Shown: positions 8,316 to 18,000 of the stretch, in pieces | Layout of the letters: each line of letters opens with the position of its first letter | Numbering within the stretch: the first letter of the stretch is position 1 | Source: Mesobacterium pallidum | Lineage (GTDB): Bacteria > Pseudomonadota > Alphaproteobacteria > Rhodobacterales > Rhodobacteraceae | DNA length: 64,000 nucleotides | Reading direction: 5' to 3' | Assembly: GCF_019966535.1 (NCBI RefSeq) | Contig: NZ_JAIMID010000004.1 | Location: 124,001 to 188,000 of the forward strand | Notes under the pieces: model-generated | Seen by the model: only the letters and a program-made list of their open reading frames with translations | What the model was told of the DNA's origin: nothing | The model's database searches: none | Translations under genes and position numbers: made by a program

Positions 8316-8442
8316 ACCGTGCACCGGGCTAGCCGGTGTGAGGCGCTGATTACAAAGGGGGCGGGGCGGCGTCAACCGGAAAAATCCTTGGCATTCGTGC
8401 GGCGCCAAGGCAAAGGGGGGCAAGGTCTCGAAAGGCGGGAAA

Positions 8443-9219
8443 ATGGCGAAGAAACCGAAGTGGGTGGTGGAAAAGGAACAGGCGAAAAAGGCCTCGGCGG
8501 CGGAAACCGTCTGGCTCTTTGGCCTGCATGCCGTGCGCGACGCGCTGGAAAATCCCCGGCGCGAACGGCTGCGCCTGATCGTGACCCGCAACGCCGCCGA
8601 CAAGCTGGCCGACGCCATCGCCGCCAGCGGGATGGAGCCCGAGATGAGCGATCCACGCAACTTTGCCGCGCCGCTCGATTCGAACTCGGTCCACCAGGGC
8701 GCCGCGCTCGAGGTGAAGCCGCTGGACTGGGGGCAGTTGGCGGATGTGGCGGTGGGCGATGCCTGCCCGCGCCTCGTGCTGCTCGACCGCGTCACCGACC
8801 CGCATAACGTGGGCGCGATCCTGCGCTCGGCCGAGGTCTTCGGCGCGGCGGCGGTGATCGGCACGCGCCACCATTCGGCGCCCGAGACCGGCGCGCTGGC
8901 CAAGACGGCGAGCGGGGCGCTGGAACGCCAGCCCTACCTGCGCCTGCGCAACCTGTCGGAGACGATCACCGAGTTGCAGGGCATGGGCTACATCGTCCTC
9001 GGCCTTGACGGCACGGCCGAGCAGACCATCGAAGAGGCAATCGAGGGCCGCCGCGACCGCCCCGTGGCGCTGGTGCTTGGGGCCGAAGGGCCGGGCCTGC
9101 GCGAAAAGACGAAGGAGACGGTGGACCAGCTGGTCAAGATCCCCTTCGCCCGCGATTTCGGCTCGCTCAACGTGTCCAACGCCGCCGCCGTGGCGCTTTA
9201 CGCGGCGCGGCCCGCTTGA
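8443..9219 (+). CDS. rlmB: 23S rRNA (guanosine-2'-O-)-methyltransferase, RlmB/TrmH family
   Basis: This 258-residue SPOUT methyltransferase has a basic N-terminal tail (MAKKPKWVVEKEQAKK), a substrate-binding domain (LFGLHAVRDALENPRRERLRL) and a C-terminal SpoU domain. Motif 1 is LDRVTDPHNVGAILRSAE, motif 2 is VALVLGAEGPGLR and motif 3 is IPFARDFGSLNVSNAAAVAL, forming the knotted SAM site. RlmB methylates G2251 of 23S rRNA in E. coli. The specificity here is inferred, since TrmH and RlmB paralogues share these motifs, and the symbol is given for the family. It lies divergent from tRNA-Tyr with a short shared upstream region. Confidence 0.9.
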   Translation: MAKKPKWVVEKEQAKKASAAETVWLFGLHAVRDALENPRRERLRLIVTRNAADKLADAIAASGMEPEMSDPRNFAAPLDSNSVHQGAALEVKPLDWGQLADVAVGDACPRLVLLDRVTDPHNVGAILRSAEVFGAAAVIGTRHHSAPETGALAKTASGALERQPYLRLRNLSETITELQGMGYIVLGLDGTAEQTIEEAIEGRRDRPVALVLGAEGPGLREKTKETVDQLVKIPFARDFGSLNVSNAAAVALYAARPA

Positions 9220-9265
9220 GGCACGGCCCCTCCGCCCCCATATCGGGGGCAGAACGGAGGGCCGG

Positions 9266-9583
9266 ATGCCGCAAACCAAGATCGCCACTTGCAATTATTG
9301 CGGCCTGCGCGCTGCGCTTGTCCTGCGCGGCGAGACGCGCCACGAGCTGAGCTGCCAGGGCTGCGGCGCCCCGCTACATGACCTCAAGAGCCTGCCCAGC
9401 GAGCGCGTGGAGCGGCACCGGGATGACATTCGCCATCCGGCGCGTCACGGGACCCCTGCGCCCCACGGCTACCATGGGACGCAGGGCAAACCGAACCGGC
9501 CGAAGAAACAGAAGAAGCGCAAGAGTTTCGGGCGGTGGTTCCTGGAAGAAGCGTTCGACGCGATCGAGGACATTTTCGACTGA
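9266..9583 (+). CDS. Small zinc-ribbon-like protein
   Basis: This 105-residue protein starts at the ATG at 9266 (acGGAGGg upstream), 46 bp after rlmB. The N-terminal 35 residues hold two CxxC pairs (CNYC and CQGC) separated by about 20 residues, a typical zinc ribbon. The middle is His/Pro/Lys-rich (KPNRPKKQKKRKSF) and the C-terminus is an amphipathic acidic helix (FLEEAFDAIEDIFD). It could bind nucleic acid through the basic segment. The function is unknown; cotranscription with rlmB is likely. Confidence 0.7.
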   Translation: MPQTKIATCNYCGLRAALVLRGETRHELSCQGCGAPLHDLKSLPSERVERHRDDIRHPARHGTPAPHGYHGTQGKPNRPKKQKKRKSFGRWFLEEAFDAIEDIFD

Positions 9584-9727
9584 GGCCGCATGCGTCGGCT
9601 CCGTTTGGCCCCTGACCGGGCAAGAGCGACCACTGGCCGTCTCTGCCAGGTTGGGTGCCGGAGATTTCAGGCGGCGCGCATCCGTTGGATCGGAAGACCG
9701 GACAGGATCTGAAACCGCACCGAATGA

Positions 9728-9922
9728 TCAGACAGTCTTGCGTGGGCCGATCAGACGGGCCGAAGCCGGGGCCCGCAGTGCCGTCGCGAACAGCTGGCGC
9801 AGGCGCAAAACGAGCATGGCAGTGCGGGCCTTGCGGACGAGGTGCATCGCCACACGCTCCTGCGGGGTGGGGCCGACGGGGCCACTGTGCTTCATGAGGT
9901 CGATGTGTATGGGGCTGATCAT
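9728..9922 (-). CDS. Small basic hypothetical protein
   Basis: A 64-residue frame from an ATG at 9920-9922 with AAGGGAGA 6 nt upstream, divergent from the winged-helix/hydrolase gene. The protein is basic and helical (RVAMHLVRKARTAMLVLRLRQLF) and ends RLIGPRKTV. No family recognised. The well-placed ribosome site and the absence of any competing gene are the support; it may also be spurious. Confidence 0.45.
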   Translation of the reverse strand: MISPIHIDLMKHSGPVGPTPQERVAMHLVRKARTAMLVLRLRQLFATALRAPASARLIGPRKTV

Positions 9923-10076
9923 CCGGGGTCTCCCTTGGCTCATGCAGCCAAGGTGCCATGATCCGAAATAGCCCGCTTGAGCCCGGCCTTGGGAAATTCC
10001 CGGGATTGTCTTGGGAACCTGCTGTGCCCGCAAGATTTCCGCTGGCGCCCGCCAAAATCGGTGTAGCCTGACAGGA

Positions 10077-11258
10077 ATGGATCATGTTTTTGCCGATTGC
10101 ACGCTGGACGACTCGCGCCTGACGCTGACCCGGGGCGGCGCGCCTTTCGCCGTCGAGCCCAAGGTCTTTGACCTGATCCACCTGCTGGTGCGCCATGCCG
10201 GTGACCTTGTCACACGCGAGCGGATGATCGAGGAGGTCTGGGGCGGGCGGATCGTGTCGGATTCGGCCATCTCGGCTTGCATCGCGTCGGCGCGCAAGGC
10301 CGTGGGCGATGACGGCAAGACGCAAAAGGTGATCCGGACCATCGCGCGGCGGGGGCTCATGCTGGTGGCTCCCGTGAGGGGGGCGGGCTTTACCGACACC
10401 GCGCCGCGCCTCCAGGGCGACATTCAGGAAACCCAGCGTATCCGCTTTGCCGCGACCAGCGACGGGCACCGGATCGCCTATTCGATGACCGGCTCTGGCC
10501 CCGCCGTCGTTCGGTTCACGCCGAACATGACCAACGATCTGGAGGCCGAATGGCATATCCCGACCAAACGCCGCATGATCGACGCCATTTCGCGGCAGAA
10601 CCTTCTGATCCGCAGCGACACGCTTGGATCGGGCCAGTCGGATCGACGGGTCGCCGCTCTCGATTTCGACAGCCAGGCGGATCACATCTGCAGGGTTCTG
10701 GACGCGGCCGGAATCGACCGGACGGCGGTCTTGTCGGAATCCGGCGGCGTGCTGGCCGCGATTCACCTGGCGGCGCGCCATCCCGACCGAGTCACCAAAC
10801 TGGCCATCATCGGTGGATACGCCGATGGACCGAACCGCCGGGCCGCGTCCCGTCTGGTCGATCCGATCCGCACCTCGATCGACGCTGGATGGGACCAGTC
10901 CCATGGCGGCTTTCTGATGGGCTGGGTATCGAGCTATTGCCCCGAAGGTCCGTTCGACGATCTGCGCGCCATCACCGAGATGGCCCGGCAGGCCACCTCG
11001 AAAGAGACCATCCTTGCCATCAGGGATCGGCTGAACGCGGCCAGTGTCGTGCCGCTGCTGCCCGGTGTTCAATGTCCGACATTGCTTCTCCATGCCCGTC
11101 ACGATGCGGTGCACCCGTTGGAGGAGGCCCAGAAACTGGCCGCCGGAATCCCCAACGCCGAGCTCGTGGTCTTCGAAACGGCGAACCACCTGCCTCTGGC
11201 CGGCCATCCGTTGTGGAATGCCTATGTCGCTGCCCTGACGACTTTCCTTGCGGAGTGA
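10077..11258 (+). CDS. Winged-helix DNA-binding domain fused to alpha/beta hydrolase
   Basis: This 393-residue protein starts at the ATG at 10077 (caGGAatg context). Residues 1-100 are an OmpR/CadC-type winged helix (EPKVFDLIHLLVRHAGDLVT, RTIARRGLML). Residues about 120-393 form an alpha/beta hydrolase: nucleophile S222 in SESGG (first Gly of the usual GxSxG replaced by Ser), acid D343 in HARHDAVHP and base H371 in TANHLPL. There is no transmembrane helix, so both halves act in the cytosol. It could be a one-component regulator that senses or hydrolyses an ester or lactone ligand. Similar fusions exist in proteobacteria, often next to adenylate cyclase-type or TPR proteins, which are absent here. 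The target genes are unknown. Confidence 0.82.
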   Translation: MDHVFADCTLDDSRLTLTRGGAPFAVEPKVFDLIHLLVRHAGDLVTRERMIEEVWGGRIVSDSAISACIASARKAVGDDGKTQKVIRTIARRGLMLVAPVRGAGFTDTAPRLQGDIQETQRIRFAATSDGHRIAYSMTGSGPAVVRFTPNMTNDLEAEWHIPTKRRMIDAISRQNLLIRSDTLGSGQSDRRVAALDFDSQADHICRVLDAAGIDRTAVLSESGGVLAAIHLAARHPDRVTKLAIIGGYADGPNRRAASRLVDPIRTSIDAGWDQSHGGFLMGWVSSYCPEGPFDDLRAITEMARQATSKETILAIRDRLNAASVVPLLPGVQCPTLLLHARHDAVHPLEEAQKLAAGIPNAELVVFETANHLPLAGHPLWNAYVAALTTFLAE

Positions 11259-11328
11259 GTGCCGGTCGGTCGTGCCTCTCGGGGCATGGGGCGAACAGGT
11301 CATGGCCATCCGGGCATCCAGACGCAGA

Positions 11329-11356
11329 AACGCGGCCCCCGGTCGGAGGCCGCGTT
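11329..11356. terminator. Terminator between hydrolase-regulator and peroxiredoxin
   Basis: Inverted repeat aacgcggcc (11329-11337) / ggccgcgtt (11348-11356) with a 10-nt loop between two convergent genes. Only a short T-run on either side. Confidence 0.6.
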
Positions 11357-11379
11357 CACATTCTCAAACCCGCTCAGCC

Positions 11380-11925
11380 TCAGGCCGAAACGGTCGCGTT
11401 TTCCTTGAGCCAGGCCATCAGCGTCTCGGGGCTCGATTCGCCGTAGGGGTCGTCGGGGCAGTTGTCGATCAGGCCGGGCTCTTCGAACCAGGCTTCGATC
11501 ACGCCGTCGTTGACGATGGCCGCATAGCGCCACGAGCGCATGCCGAAGCCCAGGTTGTCCTTGTCGACCAGCATGCCCATCTTGCGCGTGAAGGCGCCCG
11601 AGCCGTCGGGGATGACCTTGACGTTCTTGAGGCCCTGGCTCTCGGCCCATTTGTTCATGACAAAGCTGTCGTTGACCGACATGCAGTAGATCTCGTCGAT
11701 GCCCTGGGCCTTGAAGTCCTCAAAGCCCTTCTCGAACCCGGGCAGCTGGTAGGTCGAGCAGGTGGGGGTGAAGGCGCCGGGCAGCGAGAACAGGATCACG
11801 CGCTTGCCGGCAAAGTAGTCGGCGGTCGTCTTGTCTTCCCAGCGGAACGGGTTCGGGCCGCCCACGGCCTCGTCGCGCACGCGGGTGTGGAAGGTCACGT
11901 TGGGCAGGGTCACGCCTGTCTTCAT
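11380..11925 (-). CDS. Peroxiredoxin, Prx5/AhpE type
   Basis: This 181-residue thiol peroxidase reduces H2O2 and organic hydroperoxides. The peroxidatic cysteine is C56 in PGAFTPTCSTYQLPGFE, the exact Prx5 signature. Further blocks are YCMSVNDSFVMNKWA and the SWRYAAIVNDGVIEAWF strand. There is no glutaredoxin extension, so it needs an external thiol donor. I chose the ATG at 11923-11925 (gGGAGAgaccagcc upstream); longer frames add unrelated residues. It is monocistronic and divergent from lipA. Confidence 0.93.
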   Translation of the reverse strand: MKTGVTLPNVTFHTRVRDEAVGGPNPFRWEDKTTADYFAGKRVILFSLPGAFTPTCSTYQLPGFEKGFEDFKAQGIDEIYCMSVNDSFVMNKWAESQGLKNVKVIPDGSGAFTRKMGMLVDKDNLGFGMRSWRYAAIVNDGVIEAWFEEPGLIDNCPDDPYGESSPETLMAWLKENATVSA

Positions 11926-12235
11926 GGCTGGTCTCTCCAGGTGGTTTCGAGTGAGGATGCGGCGGAGATAAGCCAAGCCCCGCGATGCCGCAACTGCGAA
12001 GTGGCGCCATGCCGCATTGCAGTATTTCGGCGCCCGGGGAATGCGCGCGCGGCGGTCGAAGCGTCGGAAAAAGCGGCAGAATTCGGATCGGGCAGGGATT
12101 GCAGGCGGGAAGCGGGGACTAACATTGGGGACGTAGCGCACCAGTGTGCATGGCAGGCATGCGTCACTGGCAATTCCTCCCGCCTGCCCATATGGTGTAG
12201 CAGGCACAGTTAACGGCCGTTACGGGGAAAGACAC
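11926..12235. other. Intergenic region between peroxiredoxin and lipA
   Basis: About 310 bp holding the upstream regions of two divergent genes. Short open frames here have no convincing ribosome sites or composition. The only clear element is a perfect 12-bp palindrome next to lipA (12211-12222). No known riboswitch or RNA gene recognised. Confidence 0.5.
12211..12222. promoter_or_regulatory. Perfect palindrome upstream of lipA
   Basis: The sequence taacggccgtta is a perfect 12-bp palindrome placed 13 bp before the GTG start and directly beside the ggggaaa ribosome site. It could be an operator or a small RNA hairpin controlling translation. No regulator is known to me for this sequence. 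Confidence 0.35.
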
Positions 12236-13186
12236 GTGAGAGACCTCAAGATCCCGGACCAGCGTCACCCGGAAAAGGCGCACCGCCCCGACAATGCCCA
12301 GCCGAAGAAACCGGACTGGATCCGGGTCAAGGCGCCGACCGGCCAGGCCTACATGGACACGCGCCGGATCATGCGCGAGAACAAGCTGGTGACGGTCTGC
12401 GAAGAGGCGGGCTGCCCCAATGCCGGCGAATGCTGGAGCCAAGGCCACGCCACCATGATGATCATGGGCGAGATCTGCACCCGCGGCTGCACCTTCTGCA
12501 ACGTGGCGACGGGGCGTCCCGATGCGCTCGACGTGTTCGAGCCGGGGCGGGTGGCCGATGCGGTGGACAAGCTGGGGCTGAACCACGTGGTGATCACCTC
12601 GGTCGACCGCGATGACCTCGACGATGGCGGGGCGGAACACTTCGCCATGACGATCCGCGCGGTGCGGCGCAAGTCGCCGGGCACGACGATCGAAATCCTG
12701 ACACCGGATTTCCTGAAGTCGAAACCCGGCGCGCTCGAGACGGTGGTCGAGGCGCGGCCCGACGTGTTCAACCACAACCTCGAAACTGTGCCGGGCCTTT
12801 ACCCGACCGTGCGGCCAGGCGCGCGCTATTTCCATTCGCTGCGGCTGCTGCAACGGGTGAAGGAGCTCGATCCGGGCATGTTCACCAAGTCCGGCATCAT
12901 GGTGGGGCTGGGCGAAGACCGCCAGTCCGTGCACCAGGTGATGGACGACATGCGCGCGGCTGACGTGGATTTCCTGACCATCGGGCAATACCTGCAACCG
13001 ACGCCCAAGCATCACCGCGTCGACCGTTTCGTGACCCCCGACGAATTCGCGGCCTATGAAAAGACCGCGCGCGGCAAGGGCTTCCTGATGGTCTCGGCCA
13101 CGCCGCTGACCCGGTCGAGCTACCACGCCGGCGATGATTTCGCCCGCATGCGCGACGCCCGCGCCGCCAAGCTCGGCCGCGCCTGA
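12236..13186 (+). CDS. lipA: Lipoyl synthase
   Basis: This 316-residue radical SAM enzyme inserts two sulfurs into octanoyl groups on lipoyl-dependent enzymes. Two clusters are visible: the auxiliary cluster C55/C60/C66 ([12 protein letters not shown]) and the radical SAM CxxxCxxC C81/C85/C88 (CTRGCTFC). Other family blocks are [41 protein letters not shown], and the C-terminal serine motif [11 protein letters not shown] chose the GTG at 12236 with ggGGAAAg 6 nt upstream because it gives the normal length; the ORF can extend but without a ribosome site. A terminator hairpin follows at 13232. Confidence 0.97.
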   Translation: MRDLKIPDQRHPEKAHRPDNAQPKKPDWIRVKAPTGQAYMDTRRIMRENKLVTVCEEAGCPNAGECWSQGHATMMIMGEICTRGCTFCNVATGRPDALDVFEPGRVADAVDKLGLNHVVITSVDRDDLDDGGAEHFAMTIRAVRRKSPGTTIEILTPDFLKSKPGALETVVEARPDVFNHNLETVPGLYPTVRPGARYFHSLRLLQRVKELDPGMFTKSGIMVGLGEDRQSVHQVMDDMRAADVDFLTIGQYLQPTPKHHRVDRFVTPDEFAAYEKTARGKGFLMVSATPLTRSSYHAGDDFARMRDARAAKLGRA

Positions 13187-13231
13187 CCTGATCCCAAGGG
13201 GCGCGCGTGCCGCGCGCGCTTGATATCTCGA

Positions 13232-13251
13232 AACCGGCCCAGGGGCCGGTT
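13232..13251 (+). terminator. lipA terminator hairpin
   Basis: Inverted repeat aaccggcc (13232-13239) / ggccggtt (13244-13251) with a 4-nt loop, 45 bp after the lipA stop. No T-tract of note. Confidence 0.5.
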
Positions 13252-13261
13252 CCTCGGGCGT

Positions 13262-13340
13262 GCCTCCGGCGGGAGTTTATCGGCACAATGAAGCAGGGGA
13301 TCCGATCCGCTCTTCATTGTGCCTCTAAACTCCGGGGAGT
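13262..13340. repeat. Intergenic repeat family, convergent pair (locus A)
   Basis: Two copies of a core (ggagtttatcggcacaatg and its partner at 13311-13340) face each other across a 16-nt loop. The arms match at 20 of 22 positions, so a transcript would form a long hairpin. The outer sides are ctccggcgg-like. Related cores occur at 34026-34090, 42127-42263 and 48664-48684. This resembles a REP/BIME-type element. Confidence 0.7.
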
Positions 13341-13473
13341 GTGAGGGGCTGGCCCCTCACTCCGACGTCTCAAGACGTGATGCCTTCACATCGACAGAAC
13401 CGGTCATGCCACGTGCCGGGCGCGCGGCGCAGCCGCGCGCCCCCGGTTGGATCGCGACGCGATCCGAAACCTC

Positions 13474-14853
13474 TTACAGGTTCCCCGGGGGCAGCAGCTT
13501 GCCCGGGTTAAGGATGTTGCCGGGGTCGAAGGCCGCCTTGATGGCGCGCATCCAGTGCAGGGCGGGGCCATGTTCCGCCTGCATGTATTTTTGCTTGCCA
13601 AGACCAATGCCGTGTTCGCCCGAGACCGTCCCGCCGAGGCGCAGGGCGGTCTCGGCGAGGATATGGGTGAACTCGCCCACGCGGGCCATTTCCTCGGGGT
13701 CGGCGGGGTCGCAGCGCACGCCGCAGTGGAAGTTGCCGTCGCCCACGTGCCCGACGATCGGAGCGGTGAGGCCCAGCCGCGCGGCCTCGGACTGCGCGGT
13801 CAGCACGGCCTCGGCCAGGCGCGAGATCGGCACGCAGACATCCGTGGCGAGCGTCCGCTTGCCAGGGTCCAGCGTCGCCGTCGCGAAATGGCCGTTGTGG
13901 CGCATCTTCCACAGCTCGTTGCGTTCCTCGGTCTTCTCGGTCCAGCGAAAGCCCGTGGCGCCGCACTCCTCGGCGATGCCGCCAAAGAGCTCGGCCTGTT
14001 CGGCCACGCCTGAAGGCGAGCCTGTGAACTCGAGGAACAGGTGCGGCTTTTCGGGCAGGTCCGACCCGGCAAAGGCGTTGAAGCCCTTGACCATCATCCC
14101 GTCCACCAGCTCGATCCGGGCCATGGGGATGCCCGACTGGATCGTCAGGATCACGCAGTTCACCGCGTCCTCGACGCTCTCGAAGCGGCAGGTGGCGGCG
14201 CTGATCGCCTCGGGGATGCCCTGCAGTTTCAGCGTCAGCTCGGTGATGATCCCGAGCGTGCCTTCGGAGCCGATCAGCAGGTGCGTCAGGTCATAACCGG
14301 ACGAGGACTTGCGCGCTTGGCTCCCCGTGCGGATCACGCTGCCATCGGCCATGACCGCCTCGAGCGCCAGGATGTTCTCGCGCATCGTGCCGTACTTGAC
14401 CGCCATCGTCCCGCTGGCCCGGGTCGCCGCCATCCCGCCCAGCGAGGCATTGGCGCCGGGGTCGATGGGAAAGAAGAGCCCGGTGGCGCGCAGTTCCTCG
14501 TTCAACTGCTCGCGGGTCACGCCGGGCTGGACCACCACGTTCAGGTCCTCGCCGCGCACCTCGAGCACCTTGTTCATCCGGCTCATGTCGAGGCTGATGC
14601 CCCCCTGCGTCGCCAGGTGCTGTGCCTCGAGCGCGGTGCCGGTGCCCCAGGCCACGACAGGGCAGCCGTGTTCGGCGCAGGCGCGGATCACGGTGGCGAC
14701 CTCTTCGGTCGTCTCGGGAAAGATCACCGCGTCGGGCGGGGCCGGAGCGAAATGCGATTCATTCGCGCCATGCTGGTCGCGGATGGCCTGGGCCGTGGAC
14801 AGCCGGTCGCCAAGGACCGGTTTCAGGGCTGCGATTGCGCCGTCGATGCTCAT
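13474..14853 (-). CDS. FAD-linked D-lactate dehydrogenase / glycolate oxidase GlcD-like
   Basis: This 459-residue flavoprotein oxidises a 2-hydroxy acid, probably D-lactate, to the keto acid. The N-terminal half is an FAD_binding_4 (PCMH) domain with PDAVIFPETTEEVA, VVAWGTGTALEA, VQPGVTREQLNEEL and PGANASLGGMAATRASG. The C-terminal half is the FAD-oxidase C domain with the histidine-rich APIVGHVGDGNFHCGV and GTVSGEHGIGLGK. The layout and length fit mitochondrial-type D-LDH rather than GlcD with separate E and F subunits, none of which is nearby. GGGGGAGA lies just before the ATG. It is apparently monocistronic and convergent with lipA. Confidence 0.9.
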   Translation of the reverse strand: MSIDGAIAALKPVLGDRLSTAQAIRDQHGANESHFAPAPPDAVIFPETTEEVATVIRACAEHGCPVVAWGTGTALEAQHLATQGGISLDMSRMNKVLEVRGEDLNVVVQPGVTREQLNEELRATGLFFPIDPGANASLGGMAATRASGTMAVKYGTMRENILALEAVMADGSVIRTGSQARKSSSGYDLTHLLIGSEGTLGIITELTLKLQGIPEAISAATCRFESVEDAVNCVILTIQSGIPMARIELVDGMMVKGFNAFAGSDLPEKPHLFLEFTGSPSGVAEQAELFGGIAEECGATGFRWTEKTEERNELWKMRHNGHFATATLDPGKRTLATDVCVPISRLAEAVLTAQSEAARLGLTAPIVGHVGDGNFHCGVRCDPADPEEMARVGEFTHILAETALRLGGTVSGEHGIGLGKQKYMQAEHGPALHWMRAIKAAFDPGNILNPGKLLPPGNL

Positions 14854-15086
14854 GGTTCTCCCCCCGATTTGCAGGCGCGTTTATCGGCCGACACGGGCGG
14901 CGGCGCAAGCCTTGCCCCGCGACGAAAGCTTGCCTTTTTCGCCTGTCCGGGCAAGGATACGGGGATTGAGATCGATCCGTTTCCGGCCGCGCGCGGCGCG
15001 GCAAAAGATTGCAGGACAGAGCATTCCAATATCCCGGCGGGGCGGTGGGCCCATCCGCCCGGACCAGTCGACAAGGGGGGCATTCC

Positions 15087-18000
15087 ATGCCGACGACCAT
15101 TGATCCCGTCACGCTCGAGACCGAGTTCAACGCCTATTTCGACGCGATGGTGGCGCGGGTCGAGGAAAAGATCCTCGGCTCGGACATCCCCGTGATCGGC
15201 GATGCGCTGCGCGGGCAGGTGGACACGCTGCTTGGCTTCGTCGCCGATTGGCGCACTGCGCTGAACAGCGTTCTGTCCACCATCGACTTCGCCACGGCCG
15301 AGCTTGCGGATGTGGCGGCCGCGCTGGACGCGATCGACGGGTTCCACGCGGTCGAGGTCGGCGGCAACATCGCCTTCGACGTTTCGTTCGGCGTGGATAC
15401 GGCCGCCGTGGTCGACCTGGCCGCGGCCGAGATCGCGGGCGACCTGGGCCTGCCCGGCGGCGGGTTCGACCTGGGCGGTACGCTGGAAAACCTTGCCGCG
15501 GCCGTGAGTTCCGAAATCGCCTTTGTCATCGACGGCACCACCGGCGCGCTGGCGCAGGATGGCGTGGCCGATGCGGCGCTGAACATCTCGCTGACCGGCG
15601 GCATCGCGCTGCCCGAGACCGGCGCGCTGGGGTTCCTCGGCGCCGCGCTCGAGGCCATCCCGGGCATGGACGAGGCCATCGCGCTCGACTTCAACATGAC
15701 CAACTGGATCAACGGCGGCGGGCGCGCGTCCGTCTCGGGCGGCATCCACTACGGCGCCCATCTCGAGGCCGGGCCCGGCAATCTCGACGGCGAGGCGGAG
15801 GGCATCACCGCCTACCTGCCGACGATCTACGGCGACCTGGTCATGGGGTTCGACTTCGCCGGCGCGATCATGCGCGAAGGCGCCACGGTCGAGGCGACCG
15901 CCGCCATCGGGCTCGAGAACATGGCGATGGACCTCGCGAAGCTGGCCGAGTTCCTGGGCGCGATCTTCGGCCAGCTCGACGACATCCTCGACACGGTGCC
16001 GCTGGGGCCGCTGCTCGACATCCTGACGGCCGAGCTGCCGGTGCTGCCCGACCTGATCCCGGGCATGGAATCGGATGACGATGGCGACACCATCATCACG
16101 ATCACCGACCTGGTGGATTTCCTGCCCGGCAACGCAGGCATCGACACCGAATTCCTCGAGCAAGTCATCTTTGTGGCCGAGCTGATCCAGACGCTCGCGG
16201 ACCTGGGCGACGGGGTGATCCCGCTGGGCGACATCGGCGTCTCGGCCTCTGCCTCGGCCGAGCTGGCGGCGGGCACGCTGCCGGACGGGTCCGCGATCAT
16301 CGACGCAGGCTCGGCTCTGCCCACGACCGAGCCGCTGCCGCAGGCCTACCTCGACCTGCTGGCGCAGCTTGACGCCGGGATCGGGCTGCGGCTGCCCTTC
16401 CTCGAGACCCCGCTGGAATCGCTGTCGGCCATCCTCTTCAACGGCTTCGGCACGCCCACGGTCGAGCTGGTGGAATACGACCTGCCGGTGCTGGAGTTCG
16501 AGAAGGGGATCGACATTCCCTTCTACTTCGGGCCCGTCGTGGCCTTTATCGGCGGGGATTTCGGCGCGACCATCGACATGGGGGTCGGCTACGACACTTC
16601 TGGGCTTGGCGCGGACGGGGTGGATTTCGCGCAAGGCTTCTACCTGGCCACCGACCAGGGGCCGGCCGGGGTCGCCAACCCCTTTGCCACGCTCAGCATG
16701 ACGCTGAAGGCGGGCGGCGGTCTGAATGTCATCATCGGTTCGGTCACCGTCTCGGGCGGGATCACCGGCACGCTGGGCCTTAACTTGACCGGGTCCGAGG
16801 ACGGCAAGACCTACATCCAGGAGCTGATGCCCTGCATCATCAGCGACATCTCGGGCACTGTAACGGCGGGGATCGAGATCGAGTTTACAGTGGGCAAGAA
16901 GCCTCTGGCCATCTCGGACCGGTTCGAACTGGCGACCGTGACGCTGGCGCAGTTCAACATCGACCCCTGCGACAGCCCGGACATGACCAACCGCCACGTG
17001 GGCACCGGCCTGTCGGACGTGATCGGCGCGACGCTCGAGCTGAACGTGGGCGGCGCGGCGGACGAACGCGCCCTGCCGCGCGCGGTCGATACTGTCGGCC
17101 CGGTCGAACTTTACAACCCCGACACCGTGCCGCCGGAACTGGCCAAGATCATCGACACCTACCAGAAGAAGCAGCTGGTGGCCGAGGACATCGCGCAGGA
17201 GGCGATGCACGAGAATGTCTCCATCACCCTGGCCCCGGCCGAGGACGGGCTGGGCGTCAACCGGGGCGTGGCCGTCCATGCCTTTGGCATCTTCGAGGTC
17301 TACGAGGCCGGGCTGGACGATCTTGCGACCATCGACGCGAGCTTCGGCGAGGGCAATGATGCGCTTTACATCGAGGACGCGGTGACGCTGGACGCCGAGG
17401 TTTTCGGCGGCAAGGGCAGCGACACGATCCAGGGCGGCGGCGGCAACGACACGGTCTACGGCGGCTCGGACGATGACGTGCTGGCGGGCGGTGCGGGCGA
17501 CGACGTGCTGCGCGGCGGCGACGGCGACGACATCCTGAACGGCGAGGAAGGCGCGGACCTGATCGACGGCGGCGCGGGCTTCGACGAGGTGGATTATTCA
17601 GAGGCGAGCGCGGGCGTGACCCTGACCGCCGTCTACTCGGGCCCCGATTTCACCGAGTACCGCGCCACCGGCGCCATCGAGGCCGAGGGCGACACCCTGC
17701 GCGGCATCGAGTACATCCGCGGCTCGGACTACGACGACATTTTCGGCGGCAACCTGCACGCCGAAAACGTGCTGCAGGGCAACGGCGGCAACGACAGCCT
17801 GACGGGCGGCTACCATGCCGACCTGCTGTCGGGCGGGGTCGGGGCCGACACGATCGACGGCGGCGGCCCGGGCGGTGGCCTCGACGATCTCGAGGACTGG
17901 GTCTCCTATGTCTTTTCCACCGCTGCCGTCTGGCTCGACTTCGACGCGGGCGTGAACTTCGGCGGGGAGGCGACGGGCGACGTCCTGATCCATATCGAGA

